Assembly (NCBI RefSeq): GCF_003219795.1
Contig: NZ_QJVC01000005.1
Span: 1 to 64,000, forward strand
Reading direction: 5' to 3'
Source: Arthrobacter psychrolactophilus
Lineage (GTDB): Bacteria > Actinomycetota > Actinomycetes > Actinomycetales > Micrococcaceae
Length of the DNA stretch: 64,000 nt
The notes beneath the pieces are model-generated. The model saw only the letters and a program-made list of their open reading frames with translations. It was not told the DNA's origin and made no database searches. The translations under genes and the position numbers were made by a program. Shown here piece by piece: positions 46,292 to 54,973 of the stretch; position 1 is the stretch's first letter; the number at the start of each line of letters is the position of its first letter.

Positions 46292-46762
46292 TCAACGCTG
46301 GAAATAGGGTGTCCCGTCGAAGACCAAGGCCCGCTCGATGCAGGCGAGGTGGCCGGGGCGTAACGGCGGCAGGTCCTCGATGGCGAACCAGGCTACGTCC
46401 AGGGACTCGTCGTCGTTGACGCAGGCTGTGCCACTGACATAGCGGCAGATGAATTCGATGTTGAGGAAGTCGCAGACGTCGTTGTTGGGGAACGTCACCG
46501 GACCCACGGCCGAGACGCCCAGGAGGTGCTCAATCCGGGCCACGACGGCGGTTTCCTCAAAGATTTCCCGGATCAAGCCGGGGCCAGGTTCCTCCCCCGG
46601 ATCCAGGATTCCCGTGATGAGCGCCCAGCCGCCGGTGTCGGAGCGTTCGCCCAGCAGGACGCGGCCAGCGTCGTCAAACACCACCCCGCGCACGCCGGGG
46701 AGCCAGAGGGGCTCGTGACCAATTTTCTTGCGCAGATTGACAATGAAGTCCGGTGATCCCAT
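46292..46762 (-). CDS. Nudix hydrolase
   Basis: 156 aa with a full Nudix box: G at GILDPGEEPGPGLIREIFEE, with REIFEET for the REUxEE core. It hydrolyses a nucleoside diphosphate linked to another moiety; substrate not determinable. The domain begins with PWLPGVRGVVFD-like sequence typical of the ADP-ribose/CTP-type members. Start ATG 46762. Confidence 0.9.
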   Translation of the reverse strand: MGSPDFIVNLRKKIGHEPLWLPGVRGVVFDDAGRVLLGERSDTGGWALITGILDPGEEPGPGLIREIFEETAVVARIEHLLGVSAVGPVTFPNNDVCDFLNIEFICRYVSGTACVNDDESLDVAWFAIEDLPPLRPGHLACIERALVFDGTPYFQR

Positions 46763-46781
46763 GGCCTCAGCCTAGCGCGCA

Positions 46782-46826
46782 CAAAAGATCCGGAGTCTGC
46801 GGCACATGCCACAGGCTCCGGATCTT
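46782..46826 (-). terminator. intrinsic terminator after the citrate symporter gene
   Basis: On the minus strand AGATCCGGAGCCTG and CAGACTCCGGATCT form a 14-position stem with one mismatch around a 12-nt loop, followed by TTTTGTG. It starts 14 bp beyond the symporter stop. Confidence 0.85.
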
Positions 46827-46839
46827 CTCGCGTGGGTGC

Positions 46840-48318
46840 TTAGCCGAAGGGGATGACGCCGATCAGGATGGCCACGGCCAACATGACCAAGGAGACGATC
46901 AAGGCACGCCACAGGGTCTTCTTGTGGTGGTCACCAAGTTCCACCTTGGAGAGCGAGACGAGCAAGAGAATCGCAGGAACCAAGGGGCTCTGCATGTGGA
47001 CGGGCTGTCCGGTGATCGAGGCTCGAGCCATGGCGGCCGGGTCGATGCCGAAGTGGGCCGCCGTCTCGCTCAGTACGGGCAGGACGCCGAAGTAGAAGGC
47101 ATCGTTGCTCATGAAGAATGTCATGGGGATGCTCAACAAACCGGTGATGACGGCCATGTACGGGCCCATCGAGGTGGGGATGACGCTCACGAGCCAGGCA
47201 GCCATGGCGTCGACCATGCCGGTGCCGCTGAGTACGCCGGTCAGCACGGCTGCGGCCATGACCATGGAGACCACCGCCACGATGCTGCTCGAGTGCGAGA
47301 CGAGCGCCTTGGCCTGATCCTTGACGTGCGGGAAGTTCACCAGCAGGGCAATCGCGGAGCCCACCATGAAGATGTAGGCCAGCGGCAGGACGTCCATAAC
47401 GAGCACGACCATGAGGGTCACCGTCAAGGCGAGGTTGAACCAAAACAGCTTGGGCCGCAGAGTGGACCGATTGGGATCCAGCTGTGCATCCGCGAGGGCG
47501 GGGCTGACAGCGTCGGACTCCTGCTCCGCCACGGCGAGCACCTGGGCATCAAAGCGGGCCTGTGCCGCGGACCGCGGCTTTTCCATCGTCAATACGCCGT
47601 TGCCCGAGCCGTGCGGCGCGGAGGTGGCGGTGCCGCCCGAGGAGGATCCGGCGTCGTCCGAGGAAGCTGAGCTGCCACGCTCGCCTGCCCACAAGCTACC
47701 GGCGAGGGCGAGACGGCGTCGTTCGCGCACACCGAGGTGCCAGGCGAAGAGGAAGATTACGATCATGCCCGCGATGAGCGAGGGAATCATGGGGACGAAG
47801 ACCTCGCTGGGCGAGACCTTCAGAGCTGCGGCGGCGCGGGCCGTGGGGCCGCCCCAGGGCAGGATGTTAATGGTGCCGTTGGCCAGACCGGCCACGCAGG
47901 TCAGCACCACCGGGCTCATGCCCAGACGCAGGTAGATGGGCAGCATGGCCGCCGTGGTCAGGATGAAGGTGGTGGAACCGTCGCCGTCGAGGGACACCAC
48001 CGCGGCCAGAACCGCCGTACCGAGCACAACCTTCGCGGGGTCGTTGCCCAGCGTGCGCAGGATCAGTTTCACGAGCGGATCGAACAAGCCCACGTCGATC
48101 ATCATGCCGAAGAAGACAATCGCGAACATCAACAACGCAGCGGTTGAGGTTAGGCTCTTCATTGAATCCATGACCATATCGCCAATGCCCAGACCGGCAC
48201 CGGCAAAAAGACCAAAGATGGTGGGGACGACGATCAAGGCCACCACGGGCGTCAACTTCTTGGTCATGATCAGGGTCATAAAGACCGCGATCATGGCATA
48301 CCCAAGGATTACCAGCAT
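46840..48318 (-). CDS. CitMHS-family citrate:H+/metal symporter
   Basis: 492 aa from ATG 48318, which has AAAGGAG 6 bases upstream. About 11-12 membrane segments; VVSLDGDGSTTFILTTAAML and LPWGGPTARAAAAL are CitMHS landmarks. A charged cytoplasmic loop of about 90 residues lies in the middle. It imports citrate with a divalent metal ion. Divergent from the CitA-like kinase gene, which likely controls it. Confidence 0.92.
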   Translation of the reverse strand: MLVILGYAMIAVFMTLIMTKKLTPVVALIVVPTIFGLFAGAGLGIGDMVMDSMKSLTSTAALLMFAIVFFGMMIDVGLFDPLVKLILRTLGNDPAKVVLGTAVLAAVVSLDGDGSTTFILTTAAMLPIYLRLGMSPVVLTCVAGLANGTINILPWGGPTARAAAALKVSPSEVFVPMIPSLIAGMIVIFLFAWHLGVRERRRLALAGSLWAGERGSSASSDDAGSSSGGTATSAPHGSGNGVLTMEKPRSAAQARFDAQVLAVAEQESDAVSPALADAQLDPNRSTLRPKLFWFNLALTVTLMVVLVMDVLPLAYIFMVGSAIALLVNFPHVKDQAKALVSHSSSIVAVVSMVMAAAVLTGVLSGTGMVDAMAAWLVSVIPTSMGPYMAVITGLLSIPMTFFMSNDAFYFGVLPVLSETAAHFGIDPAAMARASITGQPVHMQSPLVPAILLLVSLSKVELGDHHKKTLWRALIVSLVMLAVAILIGVIPFG

Positions 48319-48371
48319 TTGAACTCCTTTGTACAAAGGCCGCATTTGTGAGCCTCAATAAAGAGACTAAG

Positions 48372-48385
48372 GTGAGCTAAGTCAC
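48372..48385. promoter_or_regulatory. GTGA-N6-TCAC site in the citrate divergon
   Basis: GTGA-GCTAAG-TCAC matches the core of the Crp/GlxR consensus (TGTGA-N6-TCACA) with the outermost bases changed. It lies 53 bp upstream of the symporter start and 102 bp upstream of the kinase start. Cyclic-AMP-type catabolite control of citrate uptake would make sense; no experiment supports it here. Confidence 0.5.
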
Positions 48386-48486
48386 GCGACGGGCTTTAGT
48401 GCGCTTGCCCCAAGTAGTGCTCATTGAGTACGTTTATCCCGTTAATCCCACAGAGTTGTGTTGAGTGAGTAAGGAAGCTTTCAACG

Positions 48487-50175
48487 ATGCAAGCCCCTCG
48501 GCTCCGATTTTCCACCCGGGTCCTGCTGCTGCAGCTGGCCGTGGTGTGCGCCGTAGTGTTGCTGACCGCGGGAACGTTTGCGGCGCTCACCTACCAGTGG
48601 CTTGGCGATCAAGCCGAGGAGCGTGCCTTGGCCGTGGCTCGCACCGTGGCGTCCTCCGAGGCCGTGCGCCGCGAGACCGCCATTTTGGCCGCGACGCCGG
48701 TCCAGCAGCTGACCCCGGAGGCGCTGGCCCAGGGCCCGCTCGAGGATTTCGCAACGGCCACGCAGGAGCGCACGGGCGCCTTATTCGTGGTGGTGACGGA
48801 TGAGGCCGGACTGCGGTTGGCGCATCCCAACCCCACTTTGTTAGGAAAAATGGTGTCAACCGACCCCTCGGTGGCCCTGGCAGGTGGCGAGGAGACCTCC
48901 CAGGAGCACGGCACGCTGGGGCAATCCGCGCGTGCCAAGGTGCCGGTCTTTGCGCCCGGATCCAGCACGCAGGTGGTGGGCGAGGTCAGTGTGGGGTTCT
49001 CCAGCGACGACATCGTGGCCGGGATGCTGCGCAATATCGTGCCCGTGGCGATGATTGCCGCGGCGTCCCTGATCTTGGCCCTCGTGGCCTCGACCCTCAT
49101 GAGCTCCCGGCTGCGACGCCTCACGCTCGGGCTGGAGCCGGAGGAGATCTCGGGCTTGGCGCAGGATCAGGAGGCCGTGCTGCGCGGGGTTGATGAGGGC
49201 GTCATCGGCGTCTCCGAGAACGGCACCATCACGGTCTTTAACGACGGCGCCCGGCGACTCCTCGCCCCCGCCTCAGCGCTCGACTACAGCGGCCAGCCGC
49301 TGGCAGACTGCGGCCTCCCGAATTTTCTGTCCATGCTCGACGACGGCCCGCAGGAGCATGTGGTCGGCGAGCGCGTTGTCATTGTCACTTCACGTCCGGT
49401 GCGCGTGAGCAGTCATGGCGAGCTCCCCCTAGGGCGCGTCATCATGGTCAGGGACAGGACCGAGGTGCAGGCGTTGACGCGCCAACTCGACGCCGTCAAC
49501 GCCCTGGGCACCGCTCTGCGAGCGCAGCGGCACGAGTTCGCGAATCGTTGGCACACCGTGGCGGGCCTACTGGCGTTGGAACGCACCGCCGAGGCCAGCG
49601 ACTACCTCAGCGAGATCATGGACAGTGGCCCCCTGAGTTATCCGGCCCAGGATCTGTCCCTGTTGCATGATCCCTACCTTGAGGCGTTTATTGGGGCCAA
49701 GAGCATTGAGGCCCATGAGCGTGGTGTAGAGCTGCGCATCGGGGCAGGCACCTCGGTCCGCGGCCAAATCAGCGACCCCCAGGATGTGACGGCCATTTTG
49801 GGTAATCTGCTCGACAACGCCATCACGGCCGCCGTGGCCGGCTCCTCCCCCAGCCGCTGGGTAGAGGTGGAGGTCTTGGATGACCATGGTGCGGACGGCG
49901 GAACACTGCATCTCGTGGTGGCCGATTCCGGTGACGGCCTCCACGGCGATGGCACCTTGATCTTCACGCCCGGCTATTCCACCGCCAGCCCCTCCGGCTT
50001 GGATCCCATCAGCGGTCACGGCGTGGGCTTACCCCTGGTGCGACATCTGGCCCGCCGTCGCGGTGGCGATGTCTGGGTCGCCGACGCCGGCTCACCCCAT
50101 TCCCACGGCGCGGTCTTCTGCGCCAAGCTACCCGGTGTCATTGCGCTGACACCGCGCTTCGAGGAGCACTCATGA
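48487..50175 (+). CDS. CitA/DcuS-type sensor histidine kinase
   Basis: 562 aa: membrane segment at about 11-33, extracytoplasmic PAS-like (PDC) domain to about 180 (FVVVTDEAGLRLAHPNPTLL), second membrane segment at about 185-205, a cytoplasmic PAS domain at 225-325, and a kinase core with His349 in LRAQRHEFANRWH and N-box LLDNAITAAV, G-box GHGVGLPLVRHL. It should sense external citrate or a similar carboxylate. AAGGAAG precedes ATG 48487. It overlaps the response regulator by four bases. Confidence 0.92.
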   Translation: MQAPRLRFSTRVLLLQLAVVCAVVLLTAGTFAALTYQWLGDQAEERALAVARTVASSEAVRRETAILAATPVQQLTPEALAQGPLEDFATATQERTGALFVVVTDEAGLRLAHPNPTLLGKMVSTDPSVALAGGEETSQEHGTLGQSARAKVPVFAPGSSTQVVGEVSVGFSSDDIVAGMLRNIVPVAMIAAASLILALVASTLMSSRLRRLTLGLEPEEISGLAQDQEAVLRGVDEGVIGVSENGTITVFNDGARRLLAPASALDYSGQPLADCGLPNFLSMLDDGPQEHVVGERVVIVTSRPVRVSSHGELPLGRVIMVRDRTEVQALTRQLDAVNALGTALRAQRHEFANRWHTVAGLLALERTAEASDYLSEIMDSGPLSYPAQDLSLLHDPYLEAFIGAKSIEAHERGVELRIGAGTSVRGQISDPQDVTAILGNLLDNAITAAVAGSSPSRWVEVEVLDDHGADGGTLHLVVADSGDGLHGDGTLIFTPGYSTASPSGLDPISGHGVGLPLVRHLARRRGGDVWVADAGSPHSHGAVFCAKLPGVIALTPRFEEHS

Positions 50176-50807
50176 GTAACACCTTCTCCGTCCTCATCGT
50201 TGAGGATGACTTTCACGTAGGGCGGCTGCACGCAGGATATGTCGACGCCGTTCCAGGCTTTCATGCCCTCCCTCCGGCACCCACAGCAGCGGAAGGCCTG
50301 AAGGTCATTACGGCCCAACGCCCAGATCTGGTGCTGTTGGATGTGTATCTGCCCGATGCTTCGGGTCTGGATCTGCTGCGCACCATTGATACTGACGCCA
50401 TGATGCTCAGCGCCGCCTCCGATCCGGAGTCGCTCCGCAAAGCCATGCGGCGCGGCGCCTTGGCCTATCTCATCAAACCGTTCTCGGCCGAGGTCTTGGC
50501 GACCCGGCTTCGCGGTTATGCCCGCTATCGCCGAGTCCTGTCGGAAACGGGCACCGTGACCCAGGACCGGCTCGAATCCGCATGGCAGGCGCTGCACCCC
50601 AACTCCCCCACAGCCGGAGCCAAGTCCAACTCGGCCACCGAGATCGCCGTCCTCGCGGCCCTGGCCACGCGCGGAGATCAGTCTGCCGCGGATGTGGCGG
50701 CCGCCGTCGGAATTTCCCGAACAACAGCCCAGCGCTATCTCTCCTCATTGGCCGACGACGGAGCTATCGCCATCACCCTGCGCTACGGCACTACGGGGCG
50801 GCCCTAG
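50172..50807 (+). CDS. CitB/DcuR-type response regulator
   Basis: 211 aa. Receiver domain with Asp57 (LLDVYLP), acidic pair EDD at 11-13, and Lys102 in LIKPF. The C-terminal DNA-binding part has AADVAAAVGISRTTAQRYLS, the CitB-type helix-turn-helix. Partner of the overlapping kinase; likely target is the CitMHS promoter region at 48319-48486. Confidence 0.92.
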   Translation: MSNTFSVLIVEDDFHVGRLHAGYVDAVPGFHALPPAPTAAEGLKVITAQRPDLVLLDVYLPDASGLDLLRTIDTDAMMLSAASDPESLRKAMRRGALAYLIKPFSAEVLATRLRGYARYRRVLSETGTVTQDRLESAWQALHPNSPTAGAKSNSATEIAVLAALATRGDQSAADVAAAVGISRTTAQRYLSSLADDGAIAITLRYGTTGRP

Positions 50808-50856
50808 CATCGTTACAGCGCCGCTCCCGACTAAGGTGAGCAAGCAGACAGCCATT

Positions 50857-50879
50857 TTGTTTTGAGTAATTCAAAACAA
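50857..50879. promoter_or_regulatory. Fur-family operator
   Basis: TTGTTTTGA-GTAAT-TCAAAACAA: a perfect 9-bp inverted repeat with a 5-nt centre, 16 bp before the start of the Fur-family gene. This fits autoregulation by a Fur/CatR/PerR-type dimer, and, if the transcript reads through, control of the small-protein gene at 51426. Confidence 0.75.
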
Positions 50880-50895
50880 GTACTAAACTTGAAGC

Positions 50896-51342
50896 ATGGC
50901 ACAGGATACGACTGTAGGGACAGCAGAGGCTCGGCTTCGCTCGGTGGGACTGAAGGTCACCGCCCCGCGGCTCGCCGTCCTTGACGCCGTCTCCACACCC
51001 GGACATCGCGATGCCGACACCGTGTTTTCGCTGGTGTCACCTCAGCTGCCGAAGACCTCCCTGCAGGCTGTCTACGGCGTCCTCGCTGCCCTCGTGAGCT
51101 CTGGTTTGGTCCGCAAGATCGAACCGGCCGGCTCTGCGGCACTCTATGAAAGCCGCGTGGGTGACAATCACCATCACGTGGCATGTCTGAGCTGCGGCAG
51201 CATTGCAGACGTTGACTGCGCCATCGGGGCCAGCCCGTGCCTGACTCCTTCAAATACCAATGGATTTTCTATTCACGTCGCTGAAGTGACATTTTGGGGC
51301 GTCTGCGCCCCGTGCCAATCCGCCGATACCCCCGCCGTTTAA
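50896..51342 (+). CDS. Fur-family metal-dependent repressor
   Basis: 148 aa. Winged-helix DNA-binding half: SVGLKVTAPRLAVLDAVS and KTSLQAVYGVLAALVSSGLV. Dimer/metal half: NHHHVACLSCGSIADVDC (His92-94, Cys97, Cys100) and GVCAPC, so a structural zinc site with two CxxC pairs is complete. The HHH..CxxCG style is nearest to CatR/FurA/PerR proteins that respond to iron or peroxide. No catalase gene is beside it. The gene downstream is the 14-residue-repeat protein. Confidence 0.9.
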   Translation: MAQDTTVGTAEARLRSVGLKVTAPRLAVLDAVSTPGHRDADTVFSLVSPQLPKTSLQAVYGVLAALVSSGLVRKIEPAGSAALYESRVGDNHHHVACLSCGSIADVDCAIGASPCLTPSNTNGFSIHVAEVTFWGVCAPCQSADTPAV

Positions 51343-51377
51343 CCGGATCCGGGAACCCGCTCTAGCCCACATCACCT

Positions 51378-51397
51378 GGGCGCTATTTGTTGCGCCC
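51378..51397 (+). terminator. short hairpin between fur-like gene and repeat-protein gene
   Basis: GGGCGC-TATTTGTT-GCGCCC: a perfect 6-bp GC stem, 36 bp after the regulator stop and 29 bp before the small gene. No T-run; it may reduce, not stop, read-through. Confidence 0.45.
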
Positions 51398-51425
51398 TCG
51401 ATCGAGATCATTCAAAGGATTTATC

Positions 51426-51641
51426 ATGAACGCCTCAACTCATCACTCGCAGTCCAGCAACGCTCCCACCGCCCCGGCGCGCGCCTATGGCGGCAGCTAC
51501 ATCAGCACCGGTACACCCCGCGCCGCGCGCTATGGCCGTTACGTGAGCAGCTCCGCTCCCCAGGTCAAGGCCGTGGGCAGCTACATCACCACCGCGCAGC
51601 CCTTTAGCGGCACCATTGGCAGCTACGTCACGAGCGACTAA
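51426..51641 (+). CDS. 71-aa protein of four exact 14-residue GSY repeats
   Basis: ATG 51426 follows AAAGGATTTATC. After a 20-residue Ser/His/Pro-rich head, a motif G-S-Y-[IV]-[ST]-[ST]-x-x-P recurs with exact 14-residue spacing: tyrosines at 25, 39, 53 and 67; glycines at 23, 37, 51 and 65; prolines at 31, 45 and 59. The second unit has Arg for Ser (GRYVSS). No signal peptide, no cysteine. I do not recognise the family. It could be a ribosomal peptide precursor with repeated cores, a metal/redox-stress protein under the Fur-type repressor, or a substrate of a kinase (all units end in Ser/Thr). Function unknown. Confidence 0.75.
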   Translation: MNASTHHSQSSNAPTAPARAYGGSYISTGTPRAARYGRYVSSSAPQVKAVGSYITTAQPFSGTIGSYVTSD

Positions 51642-51694
51642 TTCTCGTACCCCAATCCGAGACGGGATCTCCCGCCTCGGGCTATGCTGTGGGC

Positions 51695-52492
51695 ATGAGC
51701 GCTTCCCAGTTCTCGGCCGATTCCTTCCGGCACCTGTGCCGATCCTCCCCTTGGCGCTGGCAGACGGTGCGGTTTGAGCTGCACAGTAGTTTGCCTACCC
51801 AGCTCGACGGCGGACCGGCCGTCACTGGCGCTGCTGGCTCGGGTGGCGCGCATCGTGCGACCAACCCGACACTGAGCTGCTGGGTTCGTCGGCCCGGGGC
51901 GCTGCGTGTGGAGACCGCCACGGGAAAGCTTCTGGCCAGCACCACCAAGATCAACCAGTCCAAGGATTCCCTCTTCATCAGCGGCAACCGCTCCCCCTGG
52001 TTACTGCCACCTCGCCTCGTCAACCCCGTGAAGGACGATGCCGGCCTGGTGATTCGCCGCCCGGAGGCACAGTACGGGGAACCGGCCTATGGTTCTGGCC
52101 GAGCAGCGGCGGCACTGGATCCGGTGGAGGTGGCCGGAGATCATCCCGTGCCCCTCGAGAAACCTTTTGCCAATGTGGCAGAAATTTTCGAGGTCCACGA
52201 AGTGGAGCATCAGGGCCGAGCCGCCCTAGAGGCGATCCTGAGCCCCAATAGCAGTTATCTCCCGCACTTCCCCGAGGCTCCCCTACTTTTCCCTGGCCGC
52301 ACCCTCCTGCGAATCGATCTCGACACCGCCATTTGTGTGATGTCGCGATCGCTGGACGGGGGCACGGCCGGAGCCGGACACTCCATGACGCTCCTTGGTG
52401 TTGATGAGTACATGCTCGATGACCTCTTCGAGGATGTCAGCATGGGACTCACGGACGTCCGCGCCCACATCCCGTGGGAGTTGGGCGCGTAG
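51695..52492 (+). CDS. conserved-looking protein of unknown function
   Basis: 265 aa from ATG 51695. TATGCT at 51683-51688 just upstream looks like a -10 box, so the mRNA may be leaderless; a GTG at 51689 would add two residues. No signal peptide or membrane segment. N-terminal WRWQTVRFELHSS, central RLVNPVKDDAGLVIRRP, and C-terminal GVDEYMLDDLFEDVSM. It reads like one compact alpha/beta protein; I recognise no catalytic motif. Convergent to the PhoH gene with a 9-bp gap. Confidence 0.75.
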   Translation: MSASQFSADSFRHLCRSSPWRWQTVRFELHSSLPTQLDGGPAVTGAAGSGGAHRATNPTLSCWVRRPGALRVETATGKLLASTTKINQSKDSLFISGNRSPWLLPPRLVNPVKDDAGLVIRRPEAQYGEPAYGSGRAAAALDPVEVAGDHPVPLEKPFANVAEIFEVHEVEHQGRAALEAILSPNSSYLPHFPEAPLLFPGRTLLRIDLDTAICVMSRSLDGGTAGAGHSMTLLGVDEYMLDDLFEDVSMGLTDVRAHIPWELGA

Positions 52493-52501
52493 TCCGTCGC
52501 A

Positions 52502-53845
52502 CTAGATTTCGGCGCGTTCGAGCATCTCCGTCACGAGTGCCGCAATGGGTGAACGCTCCGAGCGGGTCAGCGTGACATGGCCAAAGAGCGGGTGCCCCTT
52601 GAGCGTCTCCACGACGGCAACTACTCCGTCGTGACGCCCCACCCGGAGGTTGTCGCGCTGGGCAACATCGTGGGTCAGGACAATCTTGGAGCGCTGGCCG
52701 ATGCGGCTCATGACGGTCAGCAACACATTTTTCTCCAGTGACTGCGCCTCATCCACAATGACAAAGGAATCATGCAGGGAGCGTCCACGAATGTGCGTCA
52801 ACGGCAGCACCTCGAGCAGTCCGCGTTCCATGATCTCGTCCATCAAGGTATCCGAGACCACCGAGCCAAGGGTGTCGAACACGGCCTGTGCCCACGGGTT
52901 CATCTTCTCGCTCTCGGAGCCCGGCAGGTAGCCCAACTCCTGGCCACCCACCGCGTACAGCGGACGGAACACCACGACCTTGCGGTGTTCGTTGCGCTCC
53001 AACACGGCCTCCAAGCCGGCGCAGAGCGCCAGGGCACTCTTGCCGGTGCCGGCCCTGCCGCCGAGGGACACGATCCCCACCTCGGGATCGGAGAGCAGAT
53101 CCAGTGCGAGTCGCTGTTCGGCCGAGCGACCGTGCAGCCCAAAGACCTCCCTGTCGCCGCGGACCAAACGAACCTGCTGATCAACGCCCACCCGGCCCAG
53201 GGCCGAGCCGCGATTGCTCGTGATGACCAGAGAGGTATTGACGGGCAGGACCGAAGCGTCCGGGATGGGAACGGGCTCGTGGTTGTAGAGCGCCGCCATC
53301 TCATCTTCGGTGGCAGCAACCTCCTCGACACCTGTCCAGCCGGAATCCTGCACCAGCTCGTTGCGGTATTCCTCGGCAGCCAACCCTAGGGCGGAGGCCT
53401 TGACACGCATCGGCACATCTTTGGACACCACCGTCACGGCGTGGCCCTCATTGGCGAGATTCTTGGCCACCGCCAGAATGCGCGAATCATTATCCATGCC
53501 GCGCATGCCCGCCGGAAGTACCTCAAGCGAGACGTGATTGAGCTCCACACGGAACGTCCCGCCGTCGTTCCCTAGGGGAACCGGAGAGGCCAGGCTGCCA
53601 TGCTGGGCCCGCAAATCATCGAGCAACCGCAGGGCGACGCGGGCGAAGTAGCCAAGTTCGGGATCGTGCCGCTTGCCCTCCAGCTCGGAGACGACCACGA
53701 TCGGGAGCACGACGTGGTGCTCGGCGAAGCGGGTGATGGCGCGGGGATCCGACAGTAAAACAGAGGTGTCAATGACATAACTGCGCAGGATTGCTCCCGT
53801 GTTCGTGGGGTGCGCCTGCTGCTCAAGGTTAACGGTTTCAACCAC
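52502..53845 (-). CDS. PhoH2: PIN-domain RNase fused to PhoH ATPase/helicase
   Basis: 447 aa from GTG 53845, chosen for GGAG five bases upstream; ATG 53869 or GTG 53872 would add 8-9 residues. The N-terminal PIN domain ([13 protein letters not shown] with Asp, then [10 protein letters not shown]) is followed by the PhoH domain with Walker [14 protein letters not shown] and Walker [11 protein letters not shown]. PhoH2 proteins unwind and cut RNA; in mycobacteria the gene is preceded by an antitoxin-like phoAT, which I do not see here. Confidence 0.92.
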   Translation of the reverse strand: MVETVNLEQQAHPTNTGAILRSYVIDTSVLLSDPRAITRFAEHHVVLPIVVVSELEGKRHDPELGYFARVALRLLDDLRAQHGSLASPVPLGNDGGTFRVELNHVSLEVLPAGMRGMDNDSRILAVAKNLANEGHAVTVVSKDVPMRVKASALGLAAEEYRNELVQDSGWTGVEEVAATEDEMAALYNHEPVPIPDASVLPVNTSLVITSNRGSALGRVGVDQQVRLVRGDREVFGLHGRSAEQRLALDLLSDPEVGIVSLGGRAGTGKSALALCAGLEAVLERNEHRKVVVFRPLYAVGGQELGYLPGSESEKMNPWAQAVFDTLGSVVSDTLMDEIMERGLLEVLPLTHIRGRSLHDSFVIVDEAQSLEKNVLLTVMSRIGQRSKIVLTHDVAQRDNLRVGRHDGVVAVVETLKGHPLFGHVTLTRSERSPIAALVTEMLERAEI

Positions 53846-54044
53846 GTCTGCTCCAGCCCTCCGGACCATCACACGCGTCCGGATTCCAATCGGTACGTCG
53901 GGCGGAGTTGCCCTCCGTTATGCCCAAAACTACGCCTGCGAGGCGGGCTTTGGGGCACTATTTGGGGGCGTGTTGAGTGACGTTGCTATGAACTTTTGGT
54001 GACGGAGGCGTTACCTGACGCACGGATCCGCGGGCCGGCGGCGG

Positions 54045-54827
54045 CTAGGCGCCGAAGCGGCGGCTGCGTCCGGCGTAATCGCGCAGGGCACGCAGGAAAT
54101 CGATCCGGCGGAAGGCAGGCCAGAGGGCTTCGCAGAAGTAAAACTCGCTGTAGGCGCTCTGCCACATCAAGAAGCCCGAGAGGCGTTGTTCGCCGGAGGT
54201 GCGGATGACGAGATCCGGATCCGGCTGGCCGCGGGTGTAGAGGAACTTGGAGATGTCATCCACCGTGAGCGTGTCGGCTACCTCGAGCATGGTGCGACCG
54301 GCGGCGTCGGCATCGTGCAGGAGCTCGCTGACGGCGTCGACAATTTCGCGCCTGCCTCCGTAGCCGATGGCCATGTTGACGTGGATGCGTTCCTTGGCCG
54401 GCACCCGGGCCGTCAGGGACGAGAGCCGTGCTGCGAGGTAATCCGGGAGCAGTTCGGGGGCGCCCATGGCGTGGACGCTGATGTCGGCGTCGGCGTCGAG
54501 CAGGTCAAGGGTGTTGGCGATGATGCCCATGAGCTCGTCGAGTTCTTCGGCGGAGCGGCTCATGTTGTCGGTGGAGAGCATGTACAAGGTGACGACCTTG
54601 ATGCCCAAGTCCTGGCACCAGCCAAGGAATTCAAGGATCTTATCGGCGCCGGCCTGGTGACCCTGGCTAGTGGGAGCGTTGAACTGCTTGGCCCACCGGC
54701 GGTTGCCATCGACCATGACGCCGATATGACGGGGCACGCTGTTGGCATCGAGGGCCCGGGCTAGGCGACGCTCATAGAAGTTGTACAACAACTTAGGCAT
54801 CCGCAAGGACGCAGTGGACAACCGCAT
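54045..54827 (-). CDS. uppS: cis-prenyltransferase (isoprenyl transferase)
   Basis: 260 aa. HIGVMVDGNRRWAKQ holds the catalytic Asp; YMLSTDNMSRSAEEL and the RTSGEQRLSGFLMWQSAYSE block complete the family. Condenses isopentenyl diphosphate onto allylic diphosphates in Z configuration. The MPKLLYNFYERRLAR N-terminus resembles the mycobacterial Rv1086 (short-chain Z-farnesyl type), so product length is uncertain between that and undecaprenyl. Start ATG 54827; ATG 54800 is also possible. Confidence 0.88.
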   Translation of the reverse strand: MRLSTASLRMPKLLYNFYERRLARALDANSVPRHIGVMVDGNRRWAKQFNAPTSQGHQAGADKILEFLGWCQDLGIKVVTLYMLSTDNMSRSAEELDELMGIIANTLDLLDADADISVHAMGAPELLPDYLAARLSSLTARVPAKERIHVNMAIGYGGRREIVDAVSELLHDADAAGRTMLEVADTLTVDDISKFLYTRGQPDPDLVIRTSGEQRLSGFLMWQSAYSEFYFCEALWPAFRRIDFLRALRDYAGRSRRFGA

Positions 54828-54973
54828 TATGAGGGCACCGAACCTTTACGAATAATGGCCCTGCGGCCGTACGAATCTTGCTAGCTCTAGATTACCCGCT
54901 GCCTGCCTCGCTTCTCACCAAGGGCCGAGTTACCGCCCAGTAACTTACAGGATGGCTGCGTTATGCTTTTCCC

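Noticed and set aside
46753-47670. 305-aa His/Asp/Gly-rich frame opposite the CitMHS gene
   Set aside because: Shadow of a membrane-protein gene; composition is typical of antisense frames.
52502-54000. PhoAT-like antitoxin gene ahead of phoH2
   Set aside because: The 150 bp upstream of the PhoH2 start hold no small frame with a ribosome site on the minus strand that I can support.
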